NCBI RefSeq assembly: GCF_000195275.1
Contig: NC_015385.1
Span: 124,001 to 188,000 of the forward strand
DNA length: 64,000 nt
Direction of reading: 5' to 3'
DNA from: Treponema succinifaciens DSM 2489
GTDB taxonomy: Bacteria > Spirochaetota > Spirochaetia > Treponematales > Treponemataceae
Position numbers and translations under genes: made by a program. The notes beneath the pieces were generated by a model. It searched no databases, was not told the DNA's origin, and saw only the letters and a list, made by a program, of their open reading frames with translations. This document shows positions 32,267 to 41,020 of the stretch, in pieces. How positions within the stretch are numbered: the stretch's first letter is position 1; the number at the start of each line of letters is the position of its first letter.

Positions 32267-34444
32267 ATGAAAATCATCAAAAGAAGTGGTGCGGAAGCTA
32301 TTTACGACCGCAATAAAATTTCAACGGCAATAAGAAAGGCAAACGTGCAGGTAAGAGAATCACATCGCCTTAAAGAAAGCCAGATTGAATCCATTGTTGA
32401 TGATATTGAAATCGAATGCCATAATTCAGGACATGCGCTTAATGTTGAAGACATTCAAGACCTCGTTGAAAACGGAATTATGCAAAATGGTGCTTACGAA
32501 GTTGCCAAGCTTTACATAACCTACCGCTACCGCCATCAGCTTTTGCGCAAAGAAAATACAACCGACCAGCAAATAATGAGCCTCCTTGAAGAAAACAACG
32601 AAGAAGTCAAGCAGGAAAATTCAAATAAAAATCCGACTGTAGTTTCTGTCCAGCGCGACTATATGGCTGGAGAAGTCAGCAAGGACATTACACGCCGTTT
32701 TCTTTTGGATCCGGATATTTGCAAAGCCCATGACGAAGGAATCATACATTTTCATGATGCGGACTATTTTGCACAGCACATGCACAACTGCGACCTTGTA
32801 AACCTTGAGGATATGTTACAAAACGGAACTGTAATCAGCGGAACAAAAATCGACCGTCCGCATTCTTTTTCAACAGCCTGCAATATAGCCACACAGATTA
32901 TAGCGCAAGTCGCCAGCTGTCAGTACGGCGGACAAAGCATTACGCTCACTCATCTTGCTCCGTTTGTAGACGTAAGCCGCAAAAAAATCATGGCGGAAAC
33001 AACAGAACTCATAAAAGCCACAGGACTTCAGGTTTCTTCAGAGCAGTTTGATTATATGGTTGAACAGCGTGTAAAGGACGAAATCAAGCGCGGAGTCCAG
33101 ACAATTCAGTATCAAGTTATAACCCTTATGACAACAAACGGCCAGGCTCCTTTTGTAACGGTTTTCATGTACTTGAACGAAGCGAAAAACGAGCAGGAAA
33201 AAGCCGACCTTGCGCTTATTATAGAAGAAGTTCTCAAGCAGCGTTATCAGGGAGTAAAAAACGAAAAAGGCGCCTGGATTACTCCTGCGTTCCCAAAACT
33301 TATTTATGTTCTTGAAAATGACAACGTGGAACAAGGCTCGCCATACTATTATCTTTCTGAACTTGCCGCAAAATGCACCGCGCGCAGAATGGTTCCAGAC
33401 TACATAAGCGAAAAGAAAATGCTGGAGCTAAAAATCGACGCAAAAGGAAACGGAAACTGCTATCCTTGCATGGGCTGCCGTTCATTTTTAACGCCTTACC
33501 TGGACTTGACTGGAAAGCCAAAATACTACGGAAGATTCAATCAGGGAGTTGTAACGCTGAACCTTGTTGATGTAGCCTGCTCTTCTGGCGGAGATATGAT
33601 GAAATTCAATCAGCTTCTTCAGGAACGCCTTGAACTTTGCCACAGAGCGCTTAGAATCCGCCACGAACGCCTTCTTGGAACAAAATCTGATGCCGCACCA
33701 ATTCTATGGCAAAACGGAGCTTTGGCAAGATTAAAGAAAGGCGAAGTTATCGACAAACTTTTGTACAACGGATATTCAACAATTTCCCTTGGATATGCTG
33801 GACTTTGTGAATGCGTTCGCTACATGACTGGAAAATCACACACAGATCCAGATGCAAAGCCTTTTGCGCTCAATGTAATGAAAGCCTTAAACGAAGCCTG
33901 CAAAAAATGGAAGGAAGCCGAGCATATTGACTATTCCGTCTATGGAACTCCACTTGAAAGCACAACTTACAAATTTGCAAAGTGCCTCAAAAAAAGATTC
34001 GGAATAATTGAAGGCGTTACAGACAAAAACTACATCACAAACAGCTACCACGTAAATGTAACAGAAAAAATCGACGCATTTACAAAGCTTTCGTTTGAAT
34101 CTGAATTCCAAAGACTTTCGCCGGGCGGAGCTGTAAGCTATGTTGAAGTTCCGAACATGGAAAACAACATTCCGGCTGTAATGGCTCTCTTAAAGCACAT
34201 TTACAACAACATAATGTATGCCGAGCTGAACACAAAAAGCGACTTCTGCCAGAAATGCGGCTACACAGGCGAAATTCAAATTGCAACAGACGGCGACGGA
34301 AAATTAATCTGGGAATGTCCAAACTGCAAAAATCACGATCAGGCCACAATGAACGTTGCAAGAAGAACCTGCGGTTACATCGGAACACAATACTGGAATC
34401 AGGGACGCACACAGGAAATAAAAGAGCGTGTGCTGCATTTGTAA
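32267..34444 (+). CDS. nrdD: Anaerobic (class III) ribonucleoside-triphosphate reductase
   Basis: This 725-residue glycyl-radical enzyme makes deoxyribonucleotides without oxygen. The N-terminal ATP-cone regulatory domain is at about 1-95 (KIIKRSGAEAIYDRNKI). The catalytic barrel includes HFHDADYF, the Cys-containing CMGCRSF loop and CNIATQI. The C-terminal zinc site has two CxxC pairs (CQKC and CPNC), and the glycyl-radical loop reads RRTCGYIGTQYWN (radical Gly). All key positions look intact. Its stop codon is directly followed by the ATG of its activase. Predicted NrdR control is described separately. Confidence 0.97.
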   Translation: MKIIKRSGAEAIYDRNKISTAIRKANVQVRESHRLKESQIESIVDDIEIECHNSGHALNVEDIQDLVENGIMQNGAYEVAKLYITYRYRHQLLRKENTTDQQIMSLLEENNEEVKQENSNKNPTVVSVQRDYMAGEVSKDITRRFLLDPDICKAHDEGIIHFHDADYFAQHMHNCDLVNLEDMLQNGTVISGTKIDRPHSFSTACNIATQIIAQVASCQYGGQSITLTHLAPFVDVSRKKIMAETTELIKATGLQVSSEQFDYMVEQRVKDEIKRGVQTIQYQVITLMTTNGQAPFVTVFMYLNEAKNEQEKADLALIIEEVLKQRYQGVKNEKGAWITPAFPKLIYVLENDNVEQGSPYYYLSELAAKCTARRMVPDYISEKKMLELKIDAKGNGNCYPCMGCRSFLTPYLDLTGKPKYYGRFNQGVVTLNLVDVACSSGGDMMKFNQLLQERLELCHRALRIRHERLLGTKSDAAPILWQNGALARLKKGEVIDKLLYNGYSTISLGYAGLCECVRYMTGKSHTDPDAKPFALNVMKALNEACKKWKEAEHIDYSVYGTPLESTTYKFAKCLKKRFGIIEGVTDKNYITNSYHVNVTEKIDAFTKLSFESEFQRLSPGGAVSYVEVPNMENNIPAVMALLKHIYNNIMYAELNTKSDFCQKCGYTGEIQIATDGDGKLIWECPNCKNHDQATMNVARRTCGYIGTQYWNQGRTQEIKERVLHL

Positions 34445-34930
34445 ATGTACTACGGAGAAATTAAAAAATTCGACATTTCAAACGGAGAAGGTGTTAGAGT
34501 TTCCATCTTTGTTTCAGGATGCAGAGTTCATTGTCCGGGCTGCTTTAACAAATGCACTTGGGATTTTCAGTACGGAAAACTTTTTACAGAAGAAACAGAA
34601 AACGAAATAACCGAAGCTCTTTCAAAGGAATTTATTTCGGGACTTACAGTTCTTGGAGGAGAGCCTTTCGAACCTGAAAACCAGGAAGTTCTTGCGCCGT
34701 TTTTATCAAAAGTAAAAAAAATGTTTCCCAAGAAAACAATCTGGTGCTACACAGGCTACGTTTACGACAAGGACATTCTTCCTTCCGACGGAAAAAAACA
34801 CTGCGCCTTTACAGAGCAATTTTTAAGCCGCATCGATGTTCTTGTGGACGGACCTTTTATAGAAGAACTCAAAGACATTTCTCTGCAATTCCGCGGCTCA
34901 AGAAATCAGCGCATCCTTCATTTAAAATAA
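34445..34930 (+). CDS. nrdG: Anaerobic ribonucleotide reductase activating protein
   Basis: This 161-residue radical-SAM protein installs the glycyl radical on NrdD. The 4Fe-4S motif is SGCRVHCPGCFN (CxxxCxxC), preceded by NGEGVRVSIFVSGC, with the SAM-binding Gly-rich GLTVLGGEPFEPEN later. It is short, as expected for NrdG. The ATG abuts the nrdD stop, so translation is probably coupled. Confidence 0.96.
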   Translation: MYYGEIKKFDISNGEGVRVSIFVSGCRVHCPGCFNKCTWDFQYGKLFTEETENEITEALSKEFISGLTVLGGEPFEPENQEVLAPFLSKVKKMFPKKTIWCYTGYVYDKDILPSDGKKHCAFTEQFLSRIDVLVDGPFIEELKDISLQFRGSRNQRILHLK

Positions 34931-34936
34931 ATTCAG

Positions 34937-35758
34937 CTACAAACTCATAACAGACTGAATCCATTCGCTTCTGCTTTTTACGCCGAATTTTTCATATATA
35001 TGCTGAATATGAGTTGCAACCGTGCTAGTGGCAATAAAAAGCTCCTTTGCAATCTGCTTGTTAGTCTGATTCTTTAGCAAAAGCTCGGCAATTTCAATTT
35101 CCCTTGACGACAAGCCGAATTTTTTATAGGCACAAATTCTGTTTTCTTTTGAATCAGCGGCAGAAGCAAACGGCAAGTCTGAATTCAATTTGCTTCCAGA
35201 AGAAATTTCCGCCGTCTTGTTTATAAAATCCGTGATTGTCCTTGCAAAATCTTTTTTCACATTTACTTTTAATGACAAAATCGAATAGACTTTTAAAAGC
35301 AGTTCCGTTTGCGAAAAAGGCTTGAAAATATAATCCACCGCTCCTTCCTTGATTGAAACTCTCCGAAGTTTGGAATCCTGCACGCCCGTTAAAAACAAAA
35401 ATGGAATTGTTTTTAGCTTTTCGTCCCTGCGGCAAATTTCAAAAAAAGCCTTTCCATCCATAACTGGCATAACCATATCCGAAATTATCAAATCGGGAAT
35501 TTCTTCCTTTATTTTTTCAAGAGCATCCTTTCCATTGCAAGCGGCAAAAAACGTGCAGTAAGGCTTGAACATATTTTGAATATTTTCCAAAAGTGAAAGA
35601 TTGTCTTCCACGCAAAGAATTTTTACGCCTTGCATTATCTGCAAAAAGTCATAATTTTGAAGCGCGGAAACATTCAGTTCAGGCTCATTTTCATAAAAAA
35701 GCCGCCTTTTTTGAAGTCTGTTAATAACTTCTAGGACAGCCCCGACAAAACAATTCAA
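34937..35758 (-). CDS. Response regulator with LuxR-type DNA-binding domain
   Basis: The protein has a receiver domain (VKILCVEDN; phosphoacceptor Asp in LIISDMVMPVMDG; switch Thr in FLFLTGVQ; Lys in IFKPFSQTELL) and a C-terminal NarL/LuxR helix-turn-helix (FGLSSREIEIAELLLKNQTN, then KQIAKELFIATSTVATHIQH). The start is uncertain. The longest frame uses TTG at 35758 and adds about 41 residues (GAVLEVINRLQKRRLF...) that look like the tail of a larger sensor protein; the first ATG is at 35635, just before the receiver. It may therefore be a 5'-truncated remnant of a hybrid kinase-regulator. No partner kinase is adjacent. It is convergent with nrdG. Confidence 0.8.
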   Translation of the reverse strand: MNCFVGAVLEVINRLQKRRLFYENEPELNVSALQNYDFLQIMQGVKILCVEDNLSLLENIQNMFKPYCTFFAACNGKDALEKIKEEIPDLIISDMVMPVMDGKAFFEICRRDEKLKTIPFLFLTGVQDSKLRRVSIKEGAVDYIFKPFSQTELLLKVYSILSLKVNVKKDFARTITDFINKTAEISSGSKLNSDLPFASAADSKENRICAYKKFGLSSREIEIAELLLKNQTNKQIAKELFIATSTVATHIQHIYEKFGVKSRSEWIQSVMSL

Positions 35759-35831
35759 ACCTGATAATGACAGAAAAAATTGAACTGGATAATAATTCTT
35801 AAACGGCTGTTTTTACCAAAATTCAACGCTT

Positions 35832-35988
35832 AACTGAAGGAATACTTCCTAAGAGGCTAAGTGAGTATTCCTAAAGCCCTAAGTGAGTATTCCTAAGGCC
35901 TGAAGTAAGTATTCCTAAGAGCCTTAGAGAGTATTACTCAGGGTCTTAGGAAGTATCGCTACGGCTCTTAGGAAGTATTCCTTCAGTT
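35832..35988. repeat. Palindromic array of 22-bp repeats
   Basis: About six degenerate copies of a 22-bp unit (type AAGTGAGTATTCCTAAGGCC) run head to tail. The first and last are inverted relative to each other: a 24-bp perfect inverted repeat occupies 35832-35855 and 35965-35988 (core GAAGGAATACTTCCTAAG). The whole block could fold into one long hairpin. It fills the gap between the response regulator start and the vapC stop. Short period and absence of spacers exclude CRISPR. Confidence 0.85.
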
Positions 35989-35993
35989 TTGAA

Positions 35994-36425
35994 TTATTCA
36001 ACAGAAAACCAGTCTTCCATACGTAAAAAAGAGCGTTCTGCGGCTTCAGCAAAATCTGTTGTATTGTGTGTTACAAGAACCATTCCGTTTGCAATTGCGG
36101 TTGCGGCAATCTGTGTGTCGCAGTATGGAAGAGATCTTCCTTCTTTTGAGCATTTTCCTGAAAGCTGACCGCATATTCCTGCTGCAAAATCGTCGTAGGG
36201 AATTATCTCAAATTCTTCTTTGTATTCAACAAGACATTCTTCAATATAAGTTTTGCGTTTTCCGTCGGGCATTCTTTCAAGTCCATAGATAAGTTCCTGC
36301 CAGGTAATGGCGGAAATTGCGCAGAAATTTTTTCTTGCCTCATATAAAGCAATCACGTTTTGGTTCGGATGTTCCTTTGAGAACTCGGATATGATATTTG
36401 TATCAAGAAGATATATTTTTTTCAT
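35994..36425 (-). CDS. vapC: PIN-domain toxin, VapC family
   Basis: This 143-residue ribonuclease toxin has the PIN acidic residues: the first Asp in YLLDTNIISEFSKEHP, Glu in WQELIYGLER, and Asp in LPYCDTQIAATAIANG, ending with VTHNTTDF. Such toxins typically cleave tRNA or rRNA when free of antitoxin. GGAGG lies four bases before the ATG. It follows the antitoxin gene by 58 bp on the same strand. Confidence 0.93.
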   Translation of the reverse strand: MKKIYLLDTNIISEFSKEHPNQNVIALYEARKNFCAISAITWQELIYGLERMPDGKRKTYIEECLVEYKEEFEIIPYDDFAAGICGQLSGKCSKEGRSLPYCDTQIAATAIANGMVLVTHNTTDFAEAAERSFLRMEDWFSVE

Positions 36426-36483
36426 TTTTCCTCCGTAAGTGATTCTTATTATATTTGTGTGTGAACAAATCTTCAGTACTTAA

Positions 36484-36756
36484 TTATTCCTCGAAAATTA
36501 CTCTGTTCGGGTCAGCATAAACTTTTGGTCCGAGAGGAATTCCTTCATCGCTTAGAACATCCGCATACTTTTCCTTCAGTTTGTTAATCCGGGCAATTAA
36601 AGACGGTTTTTCATCTTTGTGTTTATATTCCTCGTAGCTGATAATCACCGCAACCGGCTTGTCGTACCTTGTAAGCTCAACAGGTTCACCGCTTTCCGCA
36701 ATCTTTACGAAATTTGAAAGATTGTTCCGCGCGTCATAAATTGAAGTTCTACACAT
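36484..36756 (-). CDS. Phd/YefM-type antitoxin of the VapC pair
   Basis: This 90-residue antitoxin has the N-terminal Phd/YefM DNA-binding fold (TSIYDARNNLSNFVKIAESG, then EPVELTRYDKPVAVIISYEEY) and a C-terminal acidic/hydrophobic toxin-binding tail (PNRVIFEE). It should neutralise the downstream PIN toxin and repress the operon. AGGAGG precedes the ATG. Confidence 0.9.
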   Translation of the reverse strand: MCRTSIYDARNNLSNFVKIAESGEPVELTRYDKPVAVIISYEEYKHKDEKPSLIARINKLKEKYADVLSDEGIPLGPKVYADPNRVIFEE

Positions 36757-36984
36757 AGTTTCCTCCTGCGATATAATGAAATGTCATCTTTGCTCTTGAC
36801 CCGAAAATCTAAAGTAATATTTTGCCAAATGAGTTTTTTAGAAACACAACGGAGCAGTTCTGGCAATGACAGTTTGTAAGTAAAACAATAACATTGCTCT
36901 GCTTTATAGTCAACATTAAAAATTATAGCCAACATTTTTTTGAGGTGAGATATTTGAAAACATATTAATTGCAATTTTATATAT

Positions 36985-37010
36985 TTTTGTATTACATTTG
37001 TAGTACAAAA
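36985..37010 (+). promoter_or_regulatory. Palindromic operator before the RelB fragment
   Basis: TTTTGTATTA and TAGTACAAAA form a 10-bp inverted repeat with one mismatch around a six-base centre, 19 bp upstream of the RelB-like ATG. Ribbon-helix-helix antitoxins usually bind such sites. Confidence 0.5.
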
Positions 37011-37029
37011 ATATTCTGGAGATTGTTAT

Positions 37030-37149
37030 ATGGCAATGACAGTTCTTCAAACCAGAGTTGACTCAGAAACAAAACTTGCAGCTGAAAATCTTTTTAGTTC
37101 ATTGGGACTTGATATTACAACTGCAATCCGTTTATTTTTACGTTGTTGA
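37030..37149 (+). pseudogene. Truncated RelB/DinJ-family antitoxin
   Basis: The 39-codon frame MAMTVLQTRVDSETKLAAEN...LGLDITTAIRLFLRC is the N-terminal ribbon-helix-helix domain of RelB/DinJ. It stops where normal proteins continue (FLRQAV...IPF) with about 45 more residues. No toxin follows. GGAG lies upstream. It could still bind its operator, but it cannot neutralise a toxin. It looks like the stump of a lost toxin-antitoxin system. Confidence 0.8.
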
Positions 37150-37196
37150 AGTTGCTTTCCATTGATTTTAAAAAGTCCGTATTTTATTCTGACTCT

Positions 37197-38100
37197 ATGA
37201 AAAAATTCATTTTGCTGTTACTTTTATTTTTATCATTGAGTTCCTGCACTATAGCCCGCAGTAAAAATAAAGCTAAAGTTTCATCTGGTGATTTAGAAGC
37301 ATCAACAACTGCTGAAAAATATTATGTTTCCAACAGCTATCATTTTATGTTGAATTGTCCTGATTTTATAGGCAAAGCCATGAATTATGCCTGGCAGGAA
37401 TATTCCGGGGTTACCGTTCCTGCACTAGTTTATCCATCAAATTATTGTTTAAAAAAAGACAAGTATTCTTCTCCGTATTTGGAATTCGCCAATATTTCTG
37501 CAAAAAAAAATCACGCAGGCGGAAATATTTTTTTTCAGCACAGGAAATCCTGATTATACAAGTCTGCTTGTCAAGCTCGATTTGATTCCTGGCGGTTGTT
37601 CTGAGGTCAGTCTGACAGACTCATTTTTAGGAGAGAATGAATACCGGTTGGATAAAATTGATTTTTACTTTCAGGATGAAACCATGCTCTCATTTTCTGC
37701 GGCTGATTTTTTTCATTTTCATTATCCGGAGCTTGCGGCTTTTGACTTGTCCGGTTCAGAAACCTTTTTTCTAAAAGGAAATGAGGGATATTTTTACTTG
37801 ATAATAAAAAACCGCAAATCAGGCGATGAAAACGCAGGATTTTTCAGACTGGGCATTACCAAAGAAAATGGCGAAGAAACAATTGTTGAAAAAGGTGTTT
37901 CCTACAACAGTGAGGACAATACTTATTCATATAGACTATGGGATGACATGGCAATTGAAGATTTTTGTTTTGCAAAAAAAGTTAATGTTGAATTCCGCTC
38001 TACAGATGGCAAAATAATATCAGAGGAAATTACAGATTCAGAACAGCTGGAAAAAATAAGCTTATGGGTAGCCGCGTTCTGTTATTTTGGTTTGAGATAA
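37197..38100 (+). pseudogene. Lipoprotein of unknown function, frameshifted at a T8 tract
   Basis: The first part encodes a lipoprotein signal (MKKFILLLLLFLSLSSC) and about 100 mature residues (SYHFMLNCPDFIGKAMNYAW). At a T8 run (37528-37535) the frame ends soon after. In the next frame the protein continues without a gap (FFSTGNPDYTSLLVKLDLIP ... LTDSFLGENEYRLDKIDFYF) to 38100. Seven T would restore one protein of about 300 residues. An A9 run lies just before. No family is recognised. It may be a pseudogene or a phase-variable ON/OFF gene caught OFF. Confidence 0.75.
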
Positions 38101-38112
38101 GGAAGAAGAGCT

Positions 38113-38166
38113 TGTACAAAAACAAAAGACAAGAATTTTTAAGAAACAGTTTTTTGTTTTTGTACA
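38113..38166 (+). terminator. Perfect 15-bp inverted repeat, probable bidirectional terminator
   Basis: TGTACAAAAACAAAA (38113-38127) is exactly inverted at 38152-38166, with a 24-base loop containing further A/T runs. It lies 12 bp past the frameshifted lipoprotein gene. Confidence 0.65.
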
Positions 38167-38174
38167 TTTTCTCC

Positions 38175-38202
38175 TTGACAATCCCCGATTTTCGCATAGA
38201 AT
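38175..38202 (+). promoter_or_regulatory. Promoter upstream of the RNase III-like operon
   Basis: TTGACA, 16 bp, TAGAAT. It would give a leader of nearly 200 nt (about 38209-38404) with no ORF or recognised riboswitch. Closer promoters cannot be excluded. Confidence 0.6.
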
Positions 38203-38404
38203 ACAAATCATAGGCACAAGCAAAACAGAAAATACTTGTTCTAAAATCAGTTTGGTTGTCATGTCTTGATGCAAGTTAAGCGTAGCAAACAGATTCTTCT
38301 TAGTTCTCTTATTTCCAGTTTTCTTAAATCCTAATTATTCAAACATTTTTATTTTCTCATGCAGACAGGATTATTGTGCCCAAATTCTTTTTTAGGAGCA
38401 TTTT

Positions 38405-39514
38405 ATGAACAGACAGGACATCGGCTTTGTCCAGAGCAGCATCAACTATCAGTTTAAAAATTTGCAGCTGCTTGAGCAGGCATTCACGCGCAAGTCTTAT
38501 TCGGAGGAGCATCCGGAACTTCAGAACAACGAGGTTCTTGAATTCTACGGAGACGAAATTCTTGATTTTTTTGTTACGAAGATGATGTACAAAAGATTTT
38601 CAAGAATTCTCAACAATGAGCTTGTATCGGAAAAAAACGAGGGCGAGCTTACAAAACTGAAATCGATTCTAGTGAGTAAGGAAAGTCTTGCGCGCTGCAT
38701 GTACAATATCGGGTTTTCAAAGTTTCTATATCTTGGAAAAAGCGATGAAAAAAATGAAGTGTACAAAAGCAAGTCCGTAAACGAAGATTTGTTCGAGGCG
38801 ATAATCGGGGCGGTTGCCGCTGACTGCGACTGGAACTATGAAAAACTTGAAAAAGTCTGCCGGACAATGCTGGATATGGAAACAACGAACGGCTACCTTG
38901 CTTTGCTTGTCAAGGAAAAATCTCACCGGCTTGGATTCGGAGAGCCTTGCTATCGTCCTTTCGCATGGCAGACAGACAATCCTGAAGACTGGCAATCGGA
39001 CAATCTTTTCAATATGGGAATCGGATTTGGCGGCTTTGGAAGCACATCAAAAAATCCTAAAACCGGGAAGCATGAATACGGAATCCAAGTTGGAGAAAAT
39101 AAATTCACAGGAATTGGCGACGGAATTGCCCAGGCAAAACTTAACGCGGAACAGAAAGCCTACCATTTTCTTATTCAGGAAGAAATAAAACAGCAGTTCC
39201 AGAATCTTGACTACACAAATCCGGCAAGCACGCTTCACGAGCTATTCCAGAAAAAAGTGATTATGGAAGTGCGCTACGAATTCAACGAATACCACGATGA
39301 GAACGGAAATCCAATCTGGAACTGCAAGGCGATTCTCGAAGGCTACGGAACATTTGAAGCCGACAACGCATCAAAAAAGCAGGTAAAACAAGATGCTTCG
39401 TTGAAACTCCTGAAATTCATAGCCAAAACAAAAATCGAGCAGACCGAAAAATGGGAAATACCGACATTCTATCACGGAATGGCGAGAATCTGGCACGATG
39501 AGGGGAAAATATAA
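38405..39514 (+). CDS. RNase III-like endonuclease with two dsRNA-binding domains
   Basis: This 369-residue protein is not the housekeeping RNase III in length or layout. Residues 1-155 are an RNase III domain with signature NNEVLEFYGDEILDFF. The four catalytic acidic residues appear present (E46, D50, D128, E131, the last two in EDLFEAIIGAV). Residues about 175-258 look like one dsRNA-binding domain (ending GIGDGIAQAKLNAEQKAYHF) and 274-341 like a second (TLHELFQKKVIMEVRYEF ... NASKKQVKQDASLKLLKF). It should cut double-stranded RNA. AGGAG precedes the ATG. The stop overlaps the ATG of a CoiA-like gene (TAATG). A paralogue with extra RNA-binding capacity next to a nuclease suggests an accessory, perhaps defensive, function (inference). 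Confidence 0.85.
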   Translation: MNRQDIGFVQSSINYQFKNLQLLEQAFTRKSYSEEHPELQNNEVLEFYGDEILDFFVTKMMYKRFSRILNNELVSEKNEGELTKLKSILVSKESLARCMYNIGFSKFLYLGKSDEKNEVYKSKSVNEDLFEAIIGAVAADCDWNYEKLEKVCRTMLDMETTNGYLALLVKEKSHRLGFGEPCYRPFAWQTDNPEDWQSDNLFNMGIGFGGFGSTSKNPKTGKHEYGIQVGENKFTGIGDGIAQAKLNAEQKAYHFLIQEEIKQQFQNLDYTNPASTLHELFQKKVIMEVRYEFNEYHDENGNPIWNCKAILEGYGTFEADNASKKQVKQDASLKLLKFIAKTKIEQTEKWEIPTFYHGMARIWHDEGKI

Positions 39515-40386
39515 TGAACAAAAACTATATCCTGATGGCTGTGAATAAAGCCGGAAAAAATGTATATATCGATGAAGTTCCGAACGGAAAACAGTGCGGC
39601 TGTTTCTGCAAGGAATGTGGCGGCGAGCTTGTTGCAAAGAACAACGGCAAAATAAAAGTCCATCACTTTGCGCATGCAACCGGAAACGACAGCATACAAT
39701 GCTCTCAGACTGCGCTTCATATTCTTGCAAAAGAAATTATCGCAGAAGAAAGGTGTGTGGCTATTCCAAGAAGCGGAAAAATTGAATTTTATTCAGCAGA
39801 TAAAGTCGAGCTTGAAAAATCTTTAGGCGATATAATTCCAGATGTTTTTGCTACTGTAAAAGGTAGAGCTTTCATGGTGGAAATTCTTGTAAGCCATGCA
39901 ATTGATGAAGAAAAACTTGATAAAATCAAAGAACACAGAATTTCTTGCATTGAAATAGACTTATCAGGAAAAACATTCGAGTCAAAAGAAGATGTGAGAG
40001 CCGCATTAAATAATCCATGCAATATGAAAATCATTTATGATGATAACAGCCGCCTGATTCAAGAAAGAAAAGAAATTTTATTGAATTACGGATTAAAGCT
40101 AAAAATTTACCGTGGCGGAATTGTTATTTGTCCAAAATTGTGTAGTTATGTTCCGACCTATTTTTGTGAAGATTGTGTTTTTGGTTGCAAAGAAAACAAT
40201 AGCTTTATGAGGTGTGGATTTATTTTGCCGCTTGTGTTAAAACCGAATCTTAGAGTGGTATTTAATATTATTCTAAAAAACAATACTGTTATGTTTGATG
40301 ATGAAGCCAAAAGGTATAACGACAGTCATTTTGGCTGGAAAGCAACCGAGGCTGTTCAAAGAGCATATATTTCAAGGAGTTTTTGA
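39514..40386 (+). CDS. CoiA-like zinc-finger/nuclease protein
   Basis: This 290-residue protein resembles competence protein CoiA. An N-terminal zinc-binding module (CFCKECGGELVAKN, then KVHHFAHA at about 48-55) leads to a predicted PD-(D/E)xK-like nuclease core (IIPDVFATVKGRAFMVEILV, D110 and E123), followed by helices. A second Cys group (CPKLC, CEDCVFGC) is near 207-225. CoiA acts in recombination of incoming DNA; homologous nuclease domains also occur in mobile elements. Its ATG overlaps the stop of the RNase III-like gene, so the two are almost certainly co-translated. No other competence genes are nearby. Confidence 0.8.
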   Translation: MNKNYILMAVNKAGKNVYIDEVPNGKQCGCFCKECGGELVAKNNGKIKVHHFAHATGNDSIQCSQTALHILAKEIIAEERCVAIPRSGKIEFYSADKVELEKSLGDIIPDVFATVKGRAFMVEILVSHAIDEEKLDKIKEHRISCIEIDLSGKTFESKEDVRAALNNPCNMKIIYDDNSRLIQERKEILLNYGLKLKIYRGGIVICPKLCSYVPTYFCEDCVFGCKENNSFMRCGFILPLVLKPNLRVVFNIILKNNTVMFDDEAKRYNDSHFGWKATEAVQRAYISRSF

Positions 40387-40388
40387 CT

Positions 40389-40994
40389 ATGAAAAAACTG
40401 ATTTCAATTTTTACTTTGCTGTTTATTTATTCGCTTTCTGTTTTTGCAGGACCGTTCGGGCTGGATATGGGAATGACGATTGAAGACGTTACTAAAGCCT
40501 GCGGCGGAAACGAGCCGGAATATATTTCGGACGACAGATACTACATCCAGCCGGTAAAATCGCATCCGCTTTTTGAAGGATACGTCGTCTGGATTAGCGA
40601 AACGGAAGGTTTATATTATATAAAAGGAATAAGTCGCGAGATTCAGGCAAACAGTTACGGAACGGAAGTCAAACAGGAATTTGCAAAACTGCTTTCTCCT
40701 CTTGAACGAAAATACGGAAACTTTGAGATAATTGACGAGATTGTTTCAGATGATGTGCTTCCATATAAATTGAAACAAGATAGCTGGATGTTGACAATTG
40801 CGGAAGGCTCAAGAATTTGTGAGGCACATTGGTCTGTTAGTGAGGACGACTTTGAGAAATTCGGCGGATTGACAACAATTTCTGTCGGAGTAAAAACGCA
40901 AGCGACATATATTACCAGCAAAGCATACATTTGGATTGAATACGGTTTTGCAAATGCAGCTGATGGCTTTGACAACTTGGATGATGTGCTGTAA
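40389..40994 (+). CDS. Secreted protein of unknown function
   Basis: This is a 201-residue protein with a clear Sec signal peptide (MKKLISIFTLLFIYSLSVFA) and no lipobox. The mature part starts GPFGLDMGMTIEDVTKACGG, a pattern also seen in periplasmic hypothetical proteins that begin with a short FGL-x-MG-MT motif. The rest is mixed alpha/beta without known motifs. AAGGAG lies nine bases before the ATG, inside the end of the CoiA-like gene, and the ATG is two bases after that gene's stop, making it the third gene of the operon. Its periplasmic location makes a direct role with the two nucleases unlikely. Confidence 0.72.
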   Translation: MKKLISIFTLLFIYSLSVFAGPFGLDMGMTIEDVTKACGGNEPEYISDDRYYIQPVKSHPLFEGYVVWISETEGLYYIKGISREIQANSYGTEVKQEFAKLLSPLERKYGNFEIIDEIVSDDVLPYKLKQDSWMLTIAEGSRICEAHWSVSEDDFEKFGGLTTISVGVKTQATYITSKAYIWIEYGFANAADGFDNLDDVL

Positions 40995-41020
40995 ATGATA
41001 GTTGAAATTTATTTCAGTTC

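Noticed and set aside
32004-32270. 88-codon open frame upstream of nrdD
   Set aside because: It overlaps the nrdDG promoter and NrdR boxes, has no Shine-Dalgarno, and its sequence is low-complexity.
35832-35988. Possible CRISPR array
   Set aside because: The repeats are contiguous with a 22-bp period, have no unique spacers, and no cas genes are nearby.
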